Notes: a model not told the origin generated them from the letters alone. Shown: positions 25,319 through 36,510, counted from the stretch's first letter. The stretch is DNA of 64,000 nucleotides from Setophaga petechia (GCA_024362935.1 JANCRA010000003.1:52799844-52863843); one strand, 5' to 3'. Numbers and translations: made by a program.

Positions 25319-28300
25319 CTGGTAGAAGGGAAAAAAAAAAGCTTCTGTAAGAATATTTTCAGAACTAAGTCAAAGACACACCAGCACAGACTTGCAAGAG
25401 CCCTGGGAAACAGACAGTTCTTCATAGCAGCAGACTGCAGGTTCAGCAATCATTTGTAGCTGTCACAGTGAGTGAAATTTGGGCCTCAGTGGAAGACAGA
25501 AGTCCCACAGGCTTCAGGTAGGTCAAACTGCTAACTGAAAGCTCCTTGTAATGCCAAGCAGTAGGAACAGTGGGTTAACAGTGGATTACCTGGTACACAG
25601 TTTTGTGGTTTGGTTCATCTTCCTGACTGTAAAAACAAAAATCCTCTGGTGCACTTTGTGGAAGGCGGTTGCTTATGTTAGCAGTTTCTGTGTTCAGAGC
25701 ATTTTGGCTTTCAGGTTCCTCATATACTCATATGCTGTCCCTCATCAGAGCCAGTGTTTAGTGAAAGGCATGTGCTTGTATACAGAACTGAGAGTGGTTT
25801 TGCTACCCCTACATTTAAGTGCAAGGGGTATCTAAATGTAATTTTATTTTCCTCTTTTAGTCTATATTAACATACAAAAGTAATGACCACTCTTAAAGGA
25901 AAAAGAGTATTTTTTGCTGTGTTAAAATAGTGATAGTTTCTCATCTCACCTAATGAAAACCAGGGGACCTTCTAGAGCTGATAAACTGCATTGTAACACT
26001 TTGTAATTCTAACACTACCAACTGAGATTGGCATGGAAACATTAATCCACCAGCAAGTCTAGCCTCTAAACAAAACTTACTAGGAATAAATTCTTGCAAG
26101 CTGGTACTTTAAAAAACCCACAAGACCCTATATAACTTCTTTAAAAACAACACTGGAGCACCACATACCTTGTCTACATCAGATTCATAGACTAAGTGCC
26201 TGGCTTCAGCCAGTGCATGGTCATAGTCCTGGGGGAGGATCCAGTGCTGGATCTCATCTTTGTCCATCTTTCCATCCTTGTTGAGATCACGAAAATCTGA
26301 GAACTGCTCACGCTCTGTAATCACCCACTCGGGCTCTGGTCCACCCTCTTCATTTGCAAACATATCAGCTGGAGAGGAAATAAAGGTCTTACTTGAGTCC
26401 TATTTACTTTGCAAATTAAGCACAAAATAAAGATATTTTCACTGTGCTCCTCAGAGGGGACTGAACTTTTCATTCTTTGCACAGTGTCTCTGTACAGAAA
26501 AAGAAATGTGGGGTGTAGACAGAGTAGCTGTATCTTCTCTCAGCCCTATTTCTTCACTGCTGGTGATTCTGCCCTGTATCATCATTCTGCCCTGAATCAC
26601 TGCTGTGATTCTCACAGCACCCTGTATCATACCTGTGCACTTCTGGTGGGGCTAACAGGAGAGCTAACATGTTCAAAGGCCATCATCTGAATTTCAGAAT
26701 GAACAAAATCCTCTAAGGATCTTTGGCTGAACAGCAGTCTTAAGCTTTAGTGCTAGGCTTGGTCACATGGGGAGAAAGGAACTCAGCCATTTTATCTTGT
26801 CCCTGCCAGCAAATGTCTTTGTGGATAAGATCAGACTCCAGCCAGCAGAGTGATTACAGGAAAAAAGGCACAGGGGGAATTTAGGCAAACAAAAATTGCT
26901 AAATGGAACCTGCATGGATTTGTACTGCTTTTAGAGAAGTCTTGTGTGAGAGACATTCAGCTGAGGAGATCAGCTCTCTTTTAACCATGCAGGGCTGCAG
27001 CACATTCCATCACAAGACCCTCCTCCAGGAAAGGGCTGCAGAAGTCAGGAGGCATGGTGCACTGTGTGAGGAGCCACAGGCACAGTGCACTTGTCACAGA
27101 CTGGGACCTGGGCAGGGAGCACTGTGTGTGACAGGATGCAGAGGTTACCCACCCCAGCTGCTCTGCACAGCACTCCTGTGCTGCATTTTGGGAGCATGGG
27201 TAGGACCATGCCACCATTGCTGCTTTCTGCATAAACACAGGAGAGCAGCAGTGATTATTAAAACCAACTGACTTCTAAATGTTCTTAACATCACAGAGCC
27301 TTCCAAATCATGAGTGGTGTGTCTATGTCATCCTTCTGGTCACTGTGGCCAACCCTTTCCTACTGATCTTATTCCTCAAGCCTTCCACTTCTCTATTTAG
27401 AACAGAAGCCTGCTTTGAGAGGCACTCCTCTCCTCTCCAGTGCCTTTTGGATTTGGTTTTCAAGGACCCTCATGGATGGTGTGAGGGTCAGAGGCTGGCT
27501 GGTATCTGTGGGAAACACAAATGCTTAATTCCAAGGCAGGAATAACCCCCCCTGACACTGAGCTGAGGTTCTCCATTGTCACTGTCCCCAGTGTCCCTGA
27601 AATACTCTGTTACCTGCCCATGCACAGTGAGAATTTAGTTCTCTCTGCTCAACATTTTTATAGGTATTTTGCTCCATTGCTTGTGTAAATCGAAACAAAA
27701 TTTTGCAAAAGACAAAATGGGAGCAAAGAAGGGAAAGGAAGGTGGGATCATTCTATAAGCTTCAACAAACCTCCCCAGCAAATACTCCACCTAAAGACTG
27801 AAATTTTTTGACTTCTTTTTGTTGCTCCTTATAAACTAGCAAAGAAGAGATTTAGTTTTCTGTTGGTTTCTTAATCCCAACTTCATCAAAATTTAAAAAA
27901 AAATACTTCTGAAAAAGGAAAGTAGGAATATTTTAAGCATAGTTTTCTCAACTCAGGAAGAAAACTTCAGACAACACATTCACTTTCTTTTTTCATTTTT
28001 TAAAGTGCAAATTATATTGTTTATTTGAAGCAACTGACATGTCCTGTCAATTTGATTTTTATCATCCTTGCCAATGTGGGGTGATCGTGACTAGAACATT
28101 CTATGTTCCTATCTATAGAAGACAAGAAAAACCAGCATTCACATGGTAACAAATGTTGACAATTACCTTATAATTATATGTAGGTAATGTCACTGAATGA
28201 ACTGAAATTACTGTGGAAATTATGCTGCTCTGTTATTTCAGTCATAGATGAATAGCATTCACTTTCTGGGCTAAATATAATTTACAAGGAACAGAACCCC

Positions 28301-31300
28301 CTGCCATTAATTAGCGTGTGTATATTGTTCCTGATTCTATGTGAAGTGATCTTTATAGCACCACTAGAAACAGAAAGCTTCATCCAACTTTGCACTAATG
28401 CCTTCTTAGTGCTACTTTCTGGATTTAAAACTCATCAAAATAGAATGGTATCATCAGTACAGAAGTATGGGCTTTACTTGCTAATTAAACTAGGAAAAAA
28501 AACCTAGTAGGAACAAGGTGAACTTTCTCTTTTTGCAATGGTTGATTCCCAGGTGTTGTGGATATTTGAGAACCATCCAAAACCATTTATTTGGGAAAAG
28601 ACTAATTCATTTTCTTGCCTTCAATGCCTTCAAACAGCAGTTAACATGGTGCAATATACAAAGACTATCCCTGCCATGAAAAATATTATTCCAGATTCTC
28701 TTCTTTTGTTCTCATATAACTCTTAGCTGAGTTAAATAAGAGCAAGAGGAGAATTTTGTGTTGTGAAGCATGAGGAACTGTTCCTGGTCATGCTGCTATC
28801 TACCTAAAATGAAATTAAACTTTCTGGGTTGGATGGTTGGTATAAAATAGTTGAACTGTCCACTCTGGGTTGTTAATGCTGCTGCCAATTTGAAAGATGG
28901 AAAACTGGACTGGAGATTATATAAGAAACAAGTAACAACACCTACCAATGTACTCATCTTGATCCACAAAACCATCCTCGTTTTTGTCTATGTCTTCTAA
29001 GGTTTCCTGGAAAACAATTTTGCATGAAAGTCATCAAGAAAAAAGTGAGAGTTCTGATTACCTGCCTTTGATAATTTAATGTTCTGAGGCCTCGACCTGC
29101 CCCTGTACACAAGTGAATGTAGTCTCACTAAATCCAGTGGGACTGTTGTTCACACAATGAATATAAAAATATCCTTTCATGTTGAAAAATTTCCCTGTAT
29201 GAATATAAAAATATCCTTTCATGTTGAAAAACTTCCCTGTGTGAATGAGCTGCTTATGTTAGGGACAGATACCAGCTTGCACGAAACGTTCAGCTGCTGC
29301 ATGTCAGCACAATCTCCTTTATTTTGGTTTAAGTCTGTGCACCAAGATTGTTTCTTGATTCTGTTTAGAAGCTGTCTAAGTGCACTTAAAAAGTCTTTCT
29401 TATGTTGAGACTTCTAAACCAAGTGAGTATCATGAAAGGCACCCTTTTCTGTTCCCCACTTAGCTATTATGTGTGTGTCTCTTTCTAAACCCTGCCTGGA
29501 AAGGTGAGAGAAGCCTTCCAAGTTCACCCATAAAAGTAGAAACAATGGCATTGATTTTGCTTTGCTTACTAAGACAACAATGTTTTTCATGTGCTCAAAC
29601 TCCTCAGGGTGCAGGAAAGCAGTGAACTCCTCACGAGTGGCAGCCAAGTCTCCATCCAGATCTGCAGCTTTGAATCGTCTTTCATCTCTGGGCAGCATTT
29701 TCTTAAAACTGTGCTGATCAGTTGCATCTTGGAATTCTTCTGGATTTTCTGCAGACAAATCAAGATGATCTCAGAGGTCTTTTCCTTTAAAACATACTAG
29801 CAAAACAAAGCTGTTTGAGTCTAGAAATAAAAAGGTTTATTGCCAGAATAGCTGTTGTTCTAAATGGAAATTGTCTCCCCCATGAAGTTTTAAATTCAGG
29901 GGTCAAATACTTGGTTTGATTTTTAAAGGTGACAGTAGTAGGAGGTAAATTTCTGAGCAAGCCTTGTGTTACAATCTAGAATAATGGGTTTTGCAGTATT
30001 CCCTCACAGATTTTTTTTAATTTGCCTTTACAAGTACCACTGAAGCAATATTTGGGGTAGACTTCATTCACAGAAGTTTTATTCATCTTTAGGAATCAGT
30101 ATGATCCACATAACTTTTCAGTTTCAAGAAGAGCAAGCCAAGGAAATGTGGTTTGAGAAGGTGGCAGACTGACTGAAATTATCTCAGTGCTTATGCCTCT
30201 GCTACAGGGAACCCAACAATTCTTTTCAGTTTAAAACAATGGCAATTCTTCAGTGTTCACTGTCATCAAATGAATGGTATTTGATATAATTTTTAAAATA
30301 GCATCATTAAACTGACTATAAAAATGAAAAATACTCATAACAATTTCACAATTCACATGTTGGGAGACAAACACATGTGGAAAAAGACTGGGTCAGGAAT
30401 TACAGATGGGAATTTTAAGTATTCATTAACACAAGCCCACAATGCTGCTCTCCAAATCTTGGGGCTTAGAGGGAGCAAAGACAAAGGGCTGAGAAGGGTT
30501 CCAGGGATAATTCTGCAGGGGCTGTGCATCAAATATTTCCTTTCACAAATGTAACAAACTCCATTTAAATCTAAGGTAGACTTTGGAATTATTACTGCTA
30601 CAGGAAGCTTGCTCTAGGAACTGCTTCTGTGGTAGGTAAATATTGTTTTCTCATTTCCAGTAAGTATAAATGGTCAATTAATACTGATTTGTTGCTCTGT
30701 CAGTATTGCCCTTTAGCTTAAGTGATCTCTTCTCCTCCTCTTCCTTCATTAACTTATAAAAGCAAAGGGAACATGGAGGGGGGTGGGGGGAATTCAGGTA
30801 TATTTTTTAATAAATGTTTATTTTGCCTGATTTGTTAAGGATTTTCATTTGCTGTTGATCACAGTCTGGAGCATGTTATTCTGCAAGAATGATTTTAATC
30901 AATAACTTTGCTATAGCTTAGACACAGACTACATTTTTAACATCTAGACTTAGGATTTTAGAGACTAAATTCACAAATACAGTTAATTAGACAATATATT
31001 ATTTTTTAATTAAACGACCCTTTTCAATGCTAAAAAATAATATATTTCTAACTGGAGGAGACTTTAATTCAGCTGTGTCAGTATATTTAATGATACCTCT
31101 ACGAAACCTTCTGTGTGCTGGTGACCCATGTGCAAAGGGCTGCAATAAATAACTAAAAAGTGCTTTTGACCTCTGAGCATCCATAAAATTTAATGTGAGC
31201 TTCAAGAGTCCTAAATGTGACAGCAACCTCCAGTTGTCTGCAAGGCAAGAAATCATATTTTACAATCTTAAAAATCCTTGATTATACAATCTGTTCTCTT

Positions 31301-34300
31301 ACCTAGATAATAACCATATGTGGCTTGTTTGTATTCTTCCCAGGCAATTTTATCATCCTTGTTTAGATCATAATCTTTCCAAACTTTGGCCACGTTTTCA
31401 TAGATGTAGCGTTTCTGCACTCGTTTAATCCAGGTTTTTAACTCCTCTGTTGTGATGTAGCCATCTTTGTCATCATCTATTCTATCCACAATCTTCCTGT
31501 AAAAAGAGATCAGCATCTTTAAAACCCAACTGCATGTCAGGCCAATTTTAGTAATCTTTATCAGGCCCTGATTTTCCACAAAAACAGAGTGCCCCAAACT
31601 CCTAAAGCTGTCCTACTGGTTAAGGCTTTCCTGCATTTTACACATCATCTTAAGGAATGTGTCTCTATTTGTTATTCAGCATTGCTATGAATAACTCAAA
31701 GGAAACTTGCACAAGCAAAATTATTGAGCAGAGAATACCTGGCTTTATTAGGTTGTGCCTCCTGTCTTAGGGGCATCTGTTCTTCACTGCCTACAGGGAG
31801 TAGCTGTGCTGGCTCAGAGCAGGAGACACCCTTGGTGGTGTTCACAGGGGTCCCAGGATGAGGGAAGAGATGAGAATCTTGACTCCATGTTTCAGAAGGC
31901 TGATTTGTTATTTTATGATATATATTGTATGAAAAGAAAATGATGTATTAAAACTATACTAAAAGTACAGAAGAAAGGATTTCATCCGAAGGCTAGAAAG
32001 GAAGGAATGGAATGATAATAAAATCTTGTGACTGACCACAGTCCCAACACAAGCTGGACCTGTGATTTGGTCATCAAGTAGAAACAATTCACATGGACCA
32101 ATCAAAGATGCACCTGTTGCATTCCACAGCAGCAGATAATAATTGTTTTTCTTCTTCTCTGAGGCTCTCAGCAGGAAAAATCCTAGCAAAAGGATTTTTC
32201 AGAAAATATGTCCGTGACAGACAGCAACTTCACTTCAGGACAAAGCCTGAACTCAAACTTGCTGGAGGCCACCAGGGCAAAAATCCAGGATTTGGTGGAC
32301 ACCTGCAGTTTCTCCTTTGGCTTTCCAGCAGGCTGACATCAGGGTGAAGTGAGTATAAAAGTGTGTAATGCTGGGGATGTACACCAGGTACAGTCTCCCC
32401 TTCCCAGCCTGTCCCTCCACTTGTTTCTTTTCTTTGATTCCCAGTGCAAACCAGTACTGCTGGTGTTGCCAGGAATGCCTGTTACTCACTAAAGCAGCAT
32501 CAAGTCTGCAGCAGGTGTCCATCCATTGCTGGCAGCTGGGCTATAAACCTCTGTCCAGTGTAAAGCTGCCAGCACTGTTGAAATCAGCAGGAGTGAAACA
32601 TTCTGCACACAGCTGCAGTTCAAAAAAAAAAAATAAAAGGACATTTATGTTCTCTGCAACTAATCTCTGTGCAATTGATAAACTCCACCATTTTTGGGGC
32701 TGAGCTTGTAAAACTGCCTTCTGTGCCTGCTCTTGGAATTGAGCACATCCACCTTGGCCCTCTGGCACATCCAGGCTGGCTTGGGGCACATCAGCACCCT
32801 TCACCTGCCCATGAGGTGCAGGGGCAGCCTGTCTGCAGTGCCTCATCTGTGCCTCATCCAGTGGCCAGCTCATGCCATGCCTGTGGAATACTGACGTGCC
32901 ATTGCACTGCAGGGGGAAGAGCAGGAGCTGACTTGTCTAAATCCTGGCTTGACACTCAACAGGTGAGCTCCTTAAACCTCAGGGGAAAAGAACTGCACTT
33001 CTAAACATTCTTTTCAATCCCACATCTTGGTTCTCCACAAAGAAACCACATTTGGCCAAGTGGAACTGCCCAAGTAGTGAAGCAATGTCTGCCCAAGCCT
33101 TTGTTACAAAAGTGGTTGCTGAAATATCAGCAGCAATCTTGTGTGAGTCTGATAGTACCAGACTGATTTTATGAACATGTTGTTTGAGTTATGGGGCAAA
33201 AAAGGGGCTGCTGAATTTCCTTTCTGAATTAGTGAAGTGTGGATGAACTGACTAGAAAATCTTTTCTCTTCTGTATTCATCAGTTACCAGTGGTCCCTTC
33301 CCCTGCATGATGGACTCTATTTGTCACCAGATTTTCCTCACAATGAATTTAATTTCATTTGTTTAACTGCTATTTCTTTCTACTGTTAAGGTATCACATG
33401 ATTATGCTGGTAGCTCTTGGCAATGTATAACATGAAAGAAGTCAGGTACACATTTTCTGTGTACCAGAAAATGTTTCATGTCTTCTCCTTTTCACCTGTT
33501 TTTATAGGTCCATTGCATCCAGGTCCACTATTCCACCCCACTTCTCAGCTGAAGCTGGGGACAATAAAACAGTCTTGGGGACAATAAAACAAGTCTACAG
33601 GTTCCCAGAGGCACAGGTAAAAAGCTGTTGTGTGGACTTCACTTTTTCCTGTTATTATTGGGATGACCAATGTGCCACATTTCCTAAGCAAGGTAAAATG
33701 CCTTATAAATTCAGCAGCATGCACTCTGGTTAGAGCAGCAGACTGTATGTTTCTGTTTTCTCCCAGAAATCATTTCAAAATAGCTTTTAATTAAATCTGC
33801 CTTCTTCCTAAGAGCAGTCACCTGCTGAAAATTAACTGTTAACTACAGAAGTTGCCCATAACAAAAATGGGGAGAAGGGGTTAAGCATGTGACTATTAAA
33901 CCACAAGTTGTTTTTTTAATCCTCTCTTTACCTCCCAGTGTACTTCTATCCAAGATTACAAGGTTGGGGAATGCTGGAAGTTATGAAACTTTCCCAAAAG
34001 TCCCCCAGGAGCCACATCCCTGATGCTGAGATGCACAGTGCTCACCCTCAGAGAGCCACTTCAGTCACCTCCATTTAAAAGGTAATTATTGACTCTGTAC
34101 TTTAATGTGCCTGTGTCACCTCTCCAAAGGGCAATCAGTGAGATCAGTGGAAGTTAAAACTTCTTCCCTTGCTTTACAATTTGTAAAAATTGTTTCAAAA
34201 CACCTGTATTGTTAAATCACATCCCTGACTGAATTATCTGTACCAGTAAGTGCAGACCAGTATAAGGAGGGCATGTCCACTTTGGTGACACAAGTGATGA

Positions 34301-35806
34301 GAATCTAGGTCATAGCCATGTATGCTGAGAACATTGTTTCTTTTGCTCCTTCTTGAAACAATGAGGATGGAGTTGATAATTTCTGGTAATCACTTCATCT
34401 GTTTACTCACTGAGACACGTAAATAACAGTGACAGCTTTGGGAAGGATCAAGAGTGAGATTGCAGTGCTACTGCTTGTGGCAGGACTAGACAGAAAATTA
34501 GCAAGTGCAACTCCCTGTGGAAGAGACGGCAGGGGGGGATCTTAGTGAGAACATGCAGGGTATTTTAAGCAATCTTCTTCGTGGTAACTACATTAAAGGA
34601 TCTTTCTTTAACTCCTATCAAATTTAGTTCTGCTTAGTGATCTGGCTTTCTGTAGGTATAAAGGAGGGAGAAGCAGTAAAGTAAGGCATGGTCCCTGCCC
34701 TTTGCATGGAAATAACAGCAGCTGAAGCCCTGTGAGCAAAGAAGGCACAAGTGGGAATATGCTTGAAGTGCACTTGTAAACGTGGCTGTAGAGAAGGAAT
34801 GGTTTAAACTCGATTAACACTGATGTGGTGTGGGCAGGTGTCCCAGAGGCAGGGAGCAGCAGCAGCAAAGCCCTCCAGCAGCAGGTCCAACACAGCAGCT
34901 CCCTCTGAGAGCCTTATTCCTGTGGGGGCAGAAAAGGCAGCAGGGAGGAACACCAAAGCCATGGATTGCTGGCTGCTCCTTTGCAAAACCAGCGGGGTGG
35001 GAGAGAAGTCACAACCCAGAGGTTTAAGCCACTGTGGGGTTCAGGGCACCACTCTGGAGTACAGGGTCCCACTCTGGGGTAAAGAGAATCACACTGGGGT
35101 TCAGGGCACCACTGTGGGGTACAGAACATCACAGCGGGGTTCAGGGCACAACTTTGGGGTACAGGGTCCTACAGTGGAGTTCAGGGCACCACTGTGGGGT
35201 ACAGGGTCCTACACTGGGGCTCAAGGAACTACTCTGGAGAACAGGGTTCCACTCTGGGGTAAAGGGCATCACAGTGGGGTTCAGGGCATCACTCTGGGAT
35301 ACAGAGCATCACACTGGGGCTCAGGGCACTACTTTGGAGAAGACTCCCACACTGCTGTTCAGGGCACTACTCTGGGGTACAGGGTCCTACACTGCGGTTC
35401 AGGGCACCACTGTGGGGTACAGGGCACCACACCGGGGTACAGAGCATCACAGTGGGGTACAGGGCACCGCTCCGGGGTGCAGAGTCCCGCTGCTCCCTCG
35501 GACACTCGGGCAGCCCCAGGCCGTCTCCTCCGCCCCGGGCCCAGCTCGGGCCCTCCCCCTGCCACGTCTCCCTCCCGGGCCGGGCGCTCACCCCAGGCGC
35601 TCCCGGCTCTCCTCCGGGCTGAGCTGGTCGAAGCTCCGCGCCTCCTCCTTGCCCAGGAAGGCCTCGTGGTCGTACTGGAAGCCGGGCCGGTCCTCGTGCT
35701 GCGCGGCTCCGGCCCGGGCCCGCTCCTGCCGCGCCGTGGGCTTGCCCAGCGCGCCCGCCAGCAGCAGCAGCGCGGGCAGCACCCTCAGCGCCCCGCCGCC
35801 CGCCAT
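25211..35806 (-). CDS. RCN1: Reticulocalbin-1, six coding exons, complete
   Basis: The coding exons are 35806-35592, 31496-31303, 29748-29570, 29006-28946, 26368-26169 and 25318-25211 on the minus strand. They sum to 957 nt (318 residues plus stop), every junction is GT-AG, and the frame holds throughout. The product is a CREC-family (reticulocalbin/calumenin) protein of the ER lumen that binds calcium with low affinity. A signal peptide covers about residues 1-21. Six EF-hand loops lie at residues 79-90, 115-126, 166-177, 203-214, 244-255 and 280-291, and the protein ends in HDEL (315-318), the KDEL-receptor retrieval signal. The linker sequences ([40 protein letters not shown]) match RCN1 rather than RCN2, RCN3 or CALU, as recalled from the family. 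Human RCN1 is about 331 residues; the difference lies in the poorly conserved segment after the signal peptide. No N-glycosylation sequon is visible. No other gene is nearby. Confidence 0.97.
25319..26168 (-). other. RCN1 intron 5
   Basis: Intron of 850 bp, GTATGT...CTACCAG. A short A-run lies near the acceptor end. I see no recognisable repeat or gene in it. Confidence 0.9.
26169..26368 (-). CDS. RCN1: RCN1 coding exon 5 (EF-hand 5, half of EF-hand 6)
   Basis: This 200-nt exon encodes the end of Ala217 and residues 218-283. The acceptor is TCCTCTCCAG|CTGATATG and the donor is GACAAG|GTATGT. It contains EF-loop 5 ([12 protein letters not shown]), the family-typical [11 protein letters not shown] segment, and the first four residues of EF-loop 6 (DVDK). 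The intron therefore interrupts a calcium-binding loop. Confidence 0.97.
26369..28945 (-). other. RCN1 intron 4
   Basis: Intron of 2.58 kb, GTAGGT...CTCTCCAG. It holds unique-looking sequence, moderately GC rich at 26.9-27.6 kb and AT rich elsewhere. Open frames there have no family features. Confidence 0.88.
28946..29006 (-). CDS. RCN1: RCN1 coding exon 4 (EF-hand 4)
   Basis: This small 61-nt exon is too short to appear as an open frame of any size. It encodes [20 protein letters not shown] (residues 197-216) plus the first base of Ala217. The acceptor is TTGTTTTCCAG|GAAACC and the donor is TACATTG|GTAGGT. It contains the whole of EF-loop 4 ([12 protein letters not shown]) with all calcium-coordinating positions intact. 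Without it the frame between exons 3 and 5 would not close. Confidence 0.96.
29007..29569 (-). other. RCN1 intron 3
   Basis: Intron of 563 bp, GTAAGC...TTTTCCAG. It contains the 42-bp tandem duplication listed separately. Confidence 0.9.
29158..29241. repeat. 42-bp tandem duplication in RCN1 intron 3
   Basis: Two 42-bp units (29158-29199 and 29200-29241), TGAATATAAAAATATCC..., nearly identical. It is intronic and not near a splice site. Confidence 0.88.
29570..29748 (-). CDS. RCN1: RCN1 coding exon 3 (EF-hand 3)
   Basis: This 179-nt exon encodes the end of codon 137 and residues 138-196. The acceptor is TTTGTCTGCAG|AAAATCC and the donor is GTCTTA|GTAAGC (phase 0). EF-loop 3 ([12 protein letters not shown]) lies between the conserved [14 protein letters not shown] segment and [11 protein letters not shown]. 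The reading frame and length agree exactly with the flanking exons. Confidence 0.97.
29749..31302 (-). other. RCN1 intron 2
   Basis: Intron of 1.55 kb, GTAAGA...GTCTGCAG. It is AT rich with a short G-run near 30775-30790. Nothing else is recognised. Confidence 0.9.
31303..31496 (-). CDS. RCN1: RCN1 coding exon 2 (EF-hands 1 and 2)
   Basis: This 194-nt exon encodes residues 73-136 plus split codons at both ends. The acceptor is TTTTTACAG|GAAG and the donor is CTAG|GTAAGA. EF-loop 1 ([12 protein letters not shown]) is canonical, with Gly at loop position 6. EF-loop 2 ([12 protein letters not shown]) has Asp instead of Gly at position 6, as in the mammalian protein as I recall it. The split codon shared with exon 3 reads GAA (Glu137); the human protein as I remember it has Gly there. 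Confidence 0.97.
31831..32219 (-). mobile_element. Solo LTR, family A copy 2, in RCN1 intron 1
   Basis: A 389-bp copy of the same LTR. Its sense orientation matches RCN1. Flanking hexamers are GACACC (31825-31830) and GACAGC (32220-32225), a TSD with one mismatch. The terminal bases at the left edge are mutated (CTTGG instead of TGTGA), so it is older than copies 1 and 3. Its poly(A) hexamer is changed to AACAAA (31909-31904), unlike the intact AATAAA of the other copies. Confidence 0.85.
35030..35487. repeat. 20-bp minisatellite, left array (RCN1 intron 1)
   Basis: About 23 tandem copies of a 20-bp unit of the form CACTSTGGGGTWCAGGGCAC, 22 of length 20 and one of 18. Units vary at a few positions, so the array is not freshly homogenised. 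Because 20 is not a multiple of 3 the repeat reads in a 60-bp (20-residue) cycle. It leaves long stop-free frames on both strands that I regard as artefacts. The same unit recurs on the far side of the RCN1 promoter. Confidence 0.92.
35592..35806 (-). CDS. RCN1: RCN1 coding exon 1 (signal peptide, start codon)
   Basis: This exon encodes residues 1-71 and two bases of Gly72. The ATG at 35806-35804 has G at -3 and G at +4, a strong initiation context. It opens directly onto a hydrophobic signal peptide ([15 protein letters not shown]). The frame stays open upstream to 35926, but with no upstream ATG before a GTG, so this ATG is the natural start. After the signal peptide comes a basic/acidic linker and the conserved [12 protein letters not shown] stretch. 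The donor is CTGGG|GTGAGC, with GT at 35591-35590 (phase 2). The exon lies inside a CpG island and is very GC rich compared with the other exons. Confidence 0.96.
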
Positions 35807-35976
35807 GCCCCGCCGGCCCGGCTCGCTGCCCCGCTCCGCTCCGCTCCGCTGCCCGCCACCGCCCCGCCCCGGCCCGCTCCGCCCCCGGGCCGGTCTTTGG
35901 CAGCGCGCCGGGCCCGGTTGCGCCACGTCCGCACAGGGGCCGGCGGCGGGGCCGTGCAGAGCGGGCCGAGCCCAGC

Positions 35977-36270
35977 GGGCAGAGCGGAGGGGCCGCGGGC
36001 AGAGCCCGGGCGGGCAGAGCGGAGGGGCCGCGGGCAGAGCCCCTGGCGGGCAGAGCGGAGGGGCCGCGGGCAGAGCCGGGCGGGAAAAGCGGAGGGGCCG
36101 CGGGCAGAGCCCCTGGCGGGCAGAGCGGAGGGGCCGCGGGCAGAGCCCCTGGCGGGCAGAGCCCCTGGCGGGCAGAGCCAGGAGGGCGAAGCGGAGGGGC
36201 CGCGGGCAGAGCCGGGCGGGCGAAGCGGAGGGGCCGCGGGCAGAGCCCCTGGCGGGCAGAGCGGAGGGAT
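35977..36270. repeat. GC-rich 34-36-bp minisatellite upstream of RCN1
   Basis: Eight or so copies of a unit built from GGGCAGAGCGGAGGGGCCGC and GGGCAGAGCCCCTGGC sub-blocks. Unit length varies (34-36 bp plus partial units). It starts about 170 bp upstream of the RCN1 start codon. The runs of G on the plus strand make quadruplex formation possible. The large stop-free frames here (for example 34823-36475 plus, 35367-36446 minus) come from these repeats. Confidence 0.88.
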
Positions 36271-36510
36271 CGCTCCATCGCCCGAGCTCCCCGAGCCCAG
36301 CCTGACAAACACCGCGGCAGCTCCAAACAGCGGCTCGGGGCTGTCCCGCCGCTGCTCCTCGCTCGTCCGGAGCGGCGGGTTGATGATGGTTGCTGCTGCC
36401 ATCCTAAATCGGTTGGGAAAAGACAAAAAGTGTGATTGGAACACAAACAAGCAAAGCCCTGCGCACTGTCTTTGAGTGTTGATACCCGAAAAGTGCGAGA
36501 GGAAACGCAT

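Larger units (their letters stand above)
31497..35591 (-). other. RCN1 intron 1
   Basis: Intron of 4.1 kb, GTGAGC...TTTTTACAG. It contains a solo LTR (31831-32219) in the transcriptional sense of RCN1. The 20-bp minisatellite (35030-35487) sits at its 5' end, about 105 bp inside the donor site. The sequence between 32.2 and 35.0 kb is unassigned. A short near-repeat of a GGGGACAATAAAACA segment occurs at about 33556-33592. Confidence 0.88.
35490..36400 (-). promoter_or_regulatory. RCN1: CpG island and promoter of RCN1
   Basis: This strongly GC- and CpG-rich segment contains exon 1 and extends about 0.6 kb upstream of the start codon. GC boxes (GGGCGGGGCGG-type on the minus strand) cluster at about 35860-35890. 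No TATA box is seen, so a dispersed TATA-less housekeeping start around 35.83-35.93 kb is likely. An ACGTGG core (minus strand, about 35922-35928) resembles the XBP1/ATF6 UPRE half-site, but no full CCAAT-N9-CCACG ERSE is present. The upstream part is taken up by a GC-rich minisatellite. Confidence 0.75.

Noticed and set aside
35588..35926. 40-residue upstream in-frame extension of RCN1
   Set aside because: The extension begins with GTG, not ATG, and would bury the signal peptide. The ATG at 35806 has a strong context and gives a proper signal sequence.
35909..35930. ER stress element (ERSE) in the RCN1 promoter
   Set aside because: A CCACG is present but there is no CCAAT nine bases before it. 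Only a weak UPRE-like ACGTGG core remains.
34823..36475. 550-codon plus-strand open frame (and 423- and 359-codon frames) over the RCN1 promoter
   Set aside because: It is built from the 20-bp and 34-36-bp minisatellites and a CpG island lacking stop codons. It runs through RCN1 exon 1 in antisense and has no domain or family resemblance.
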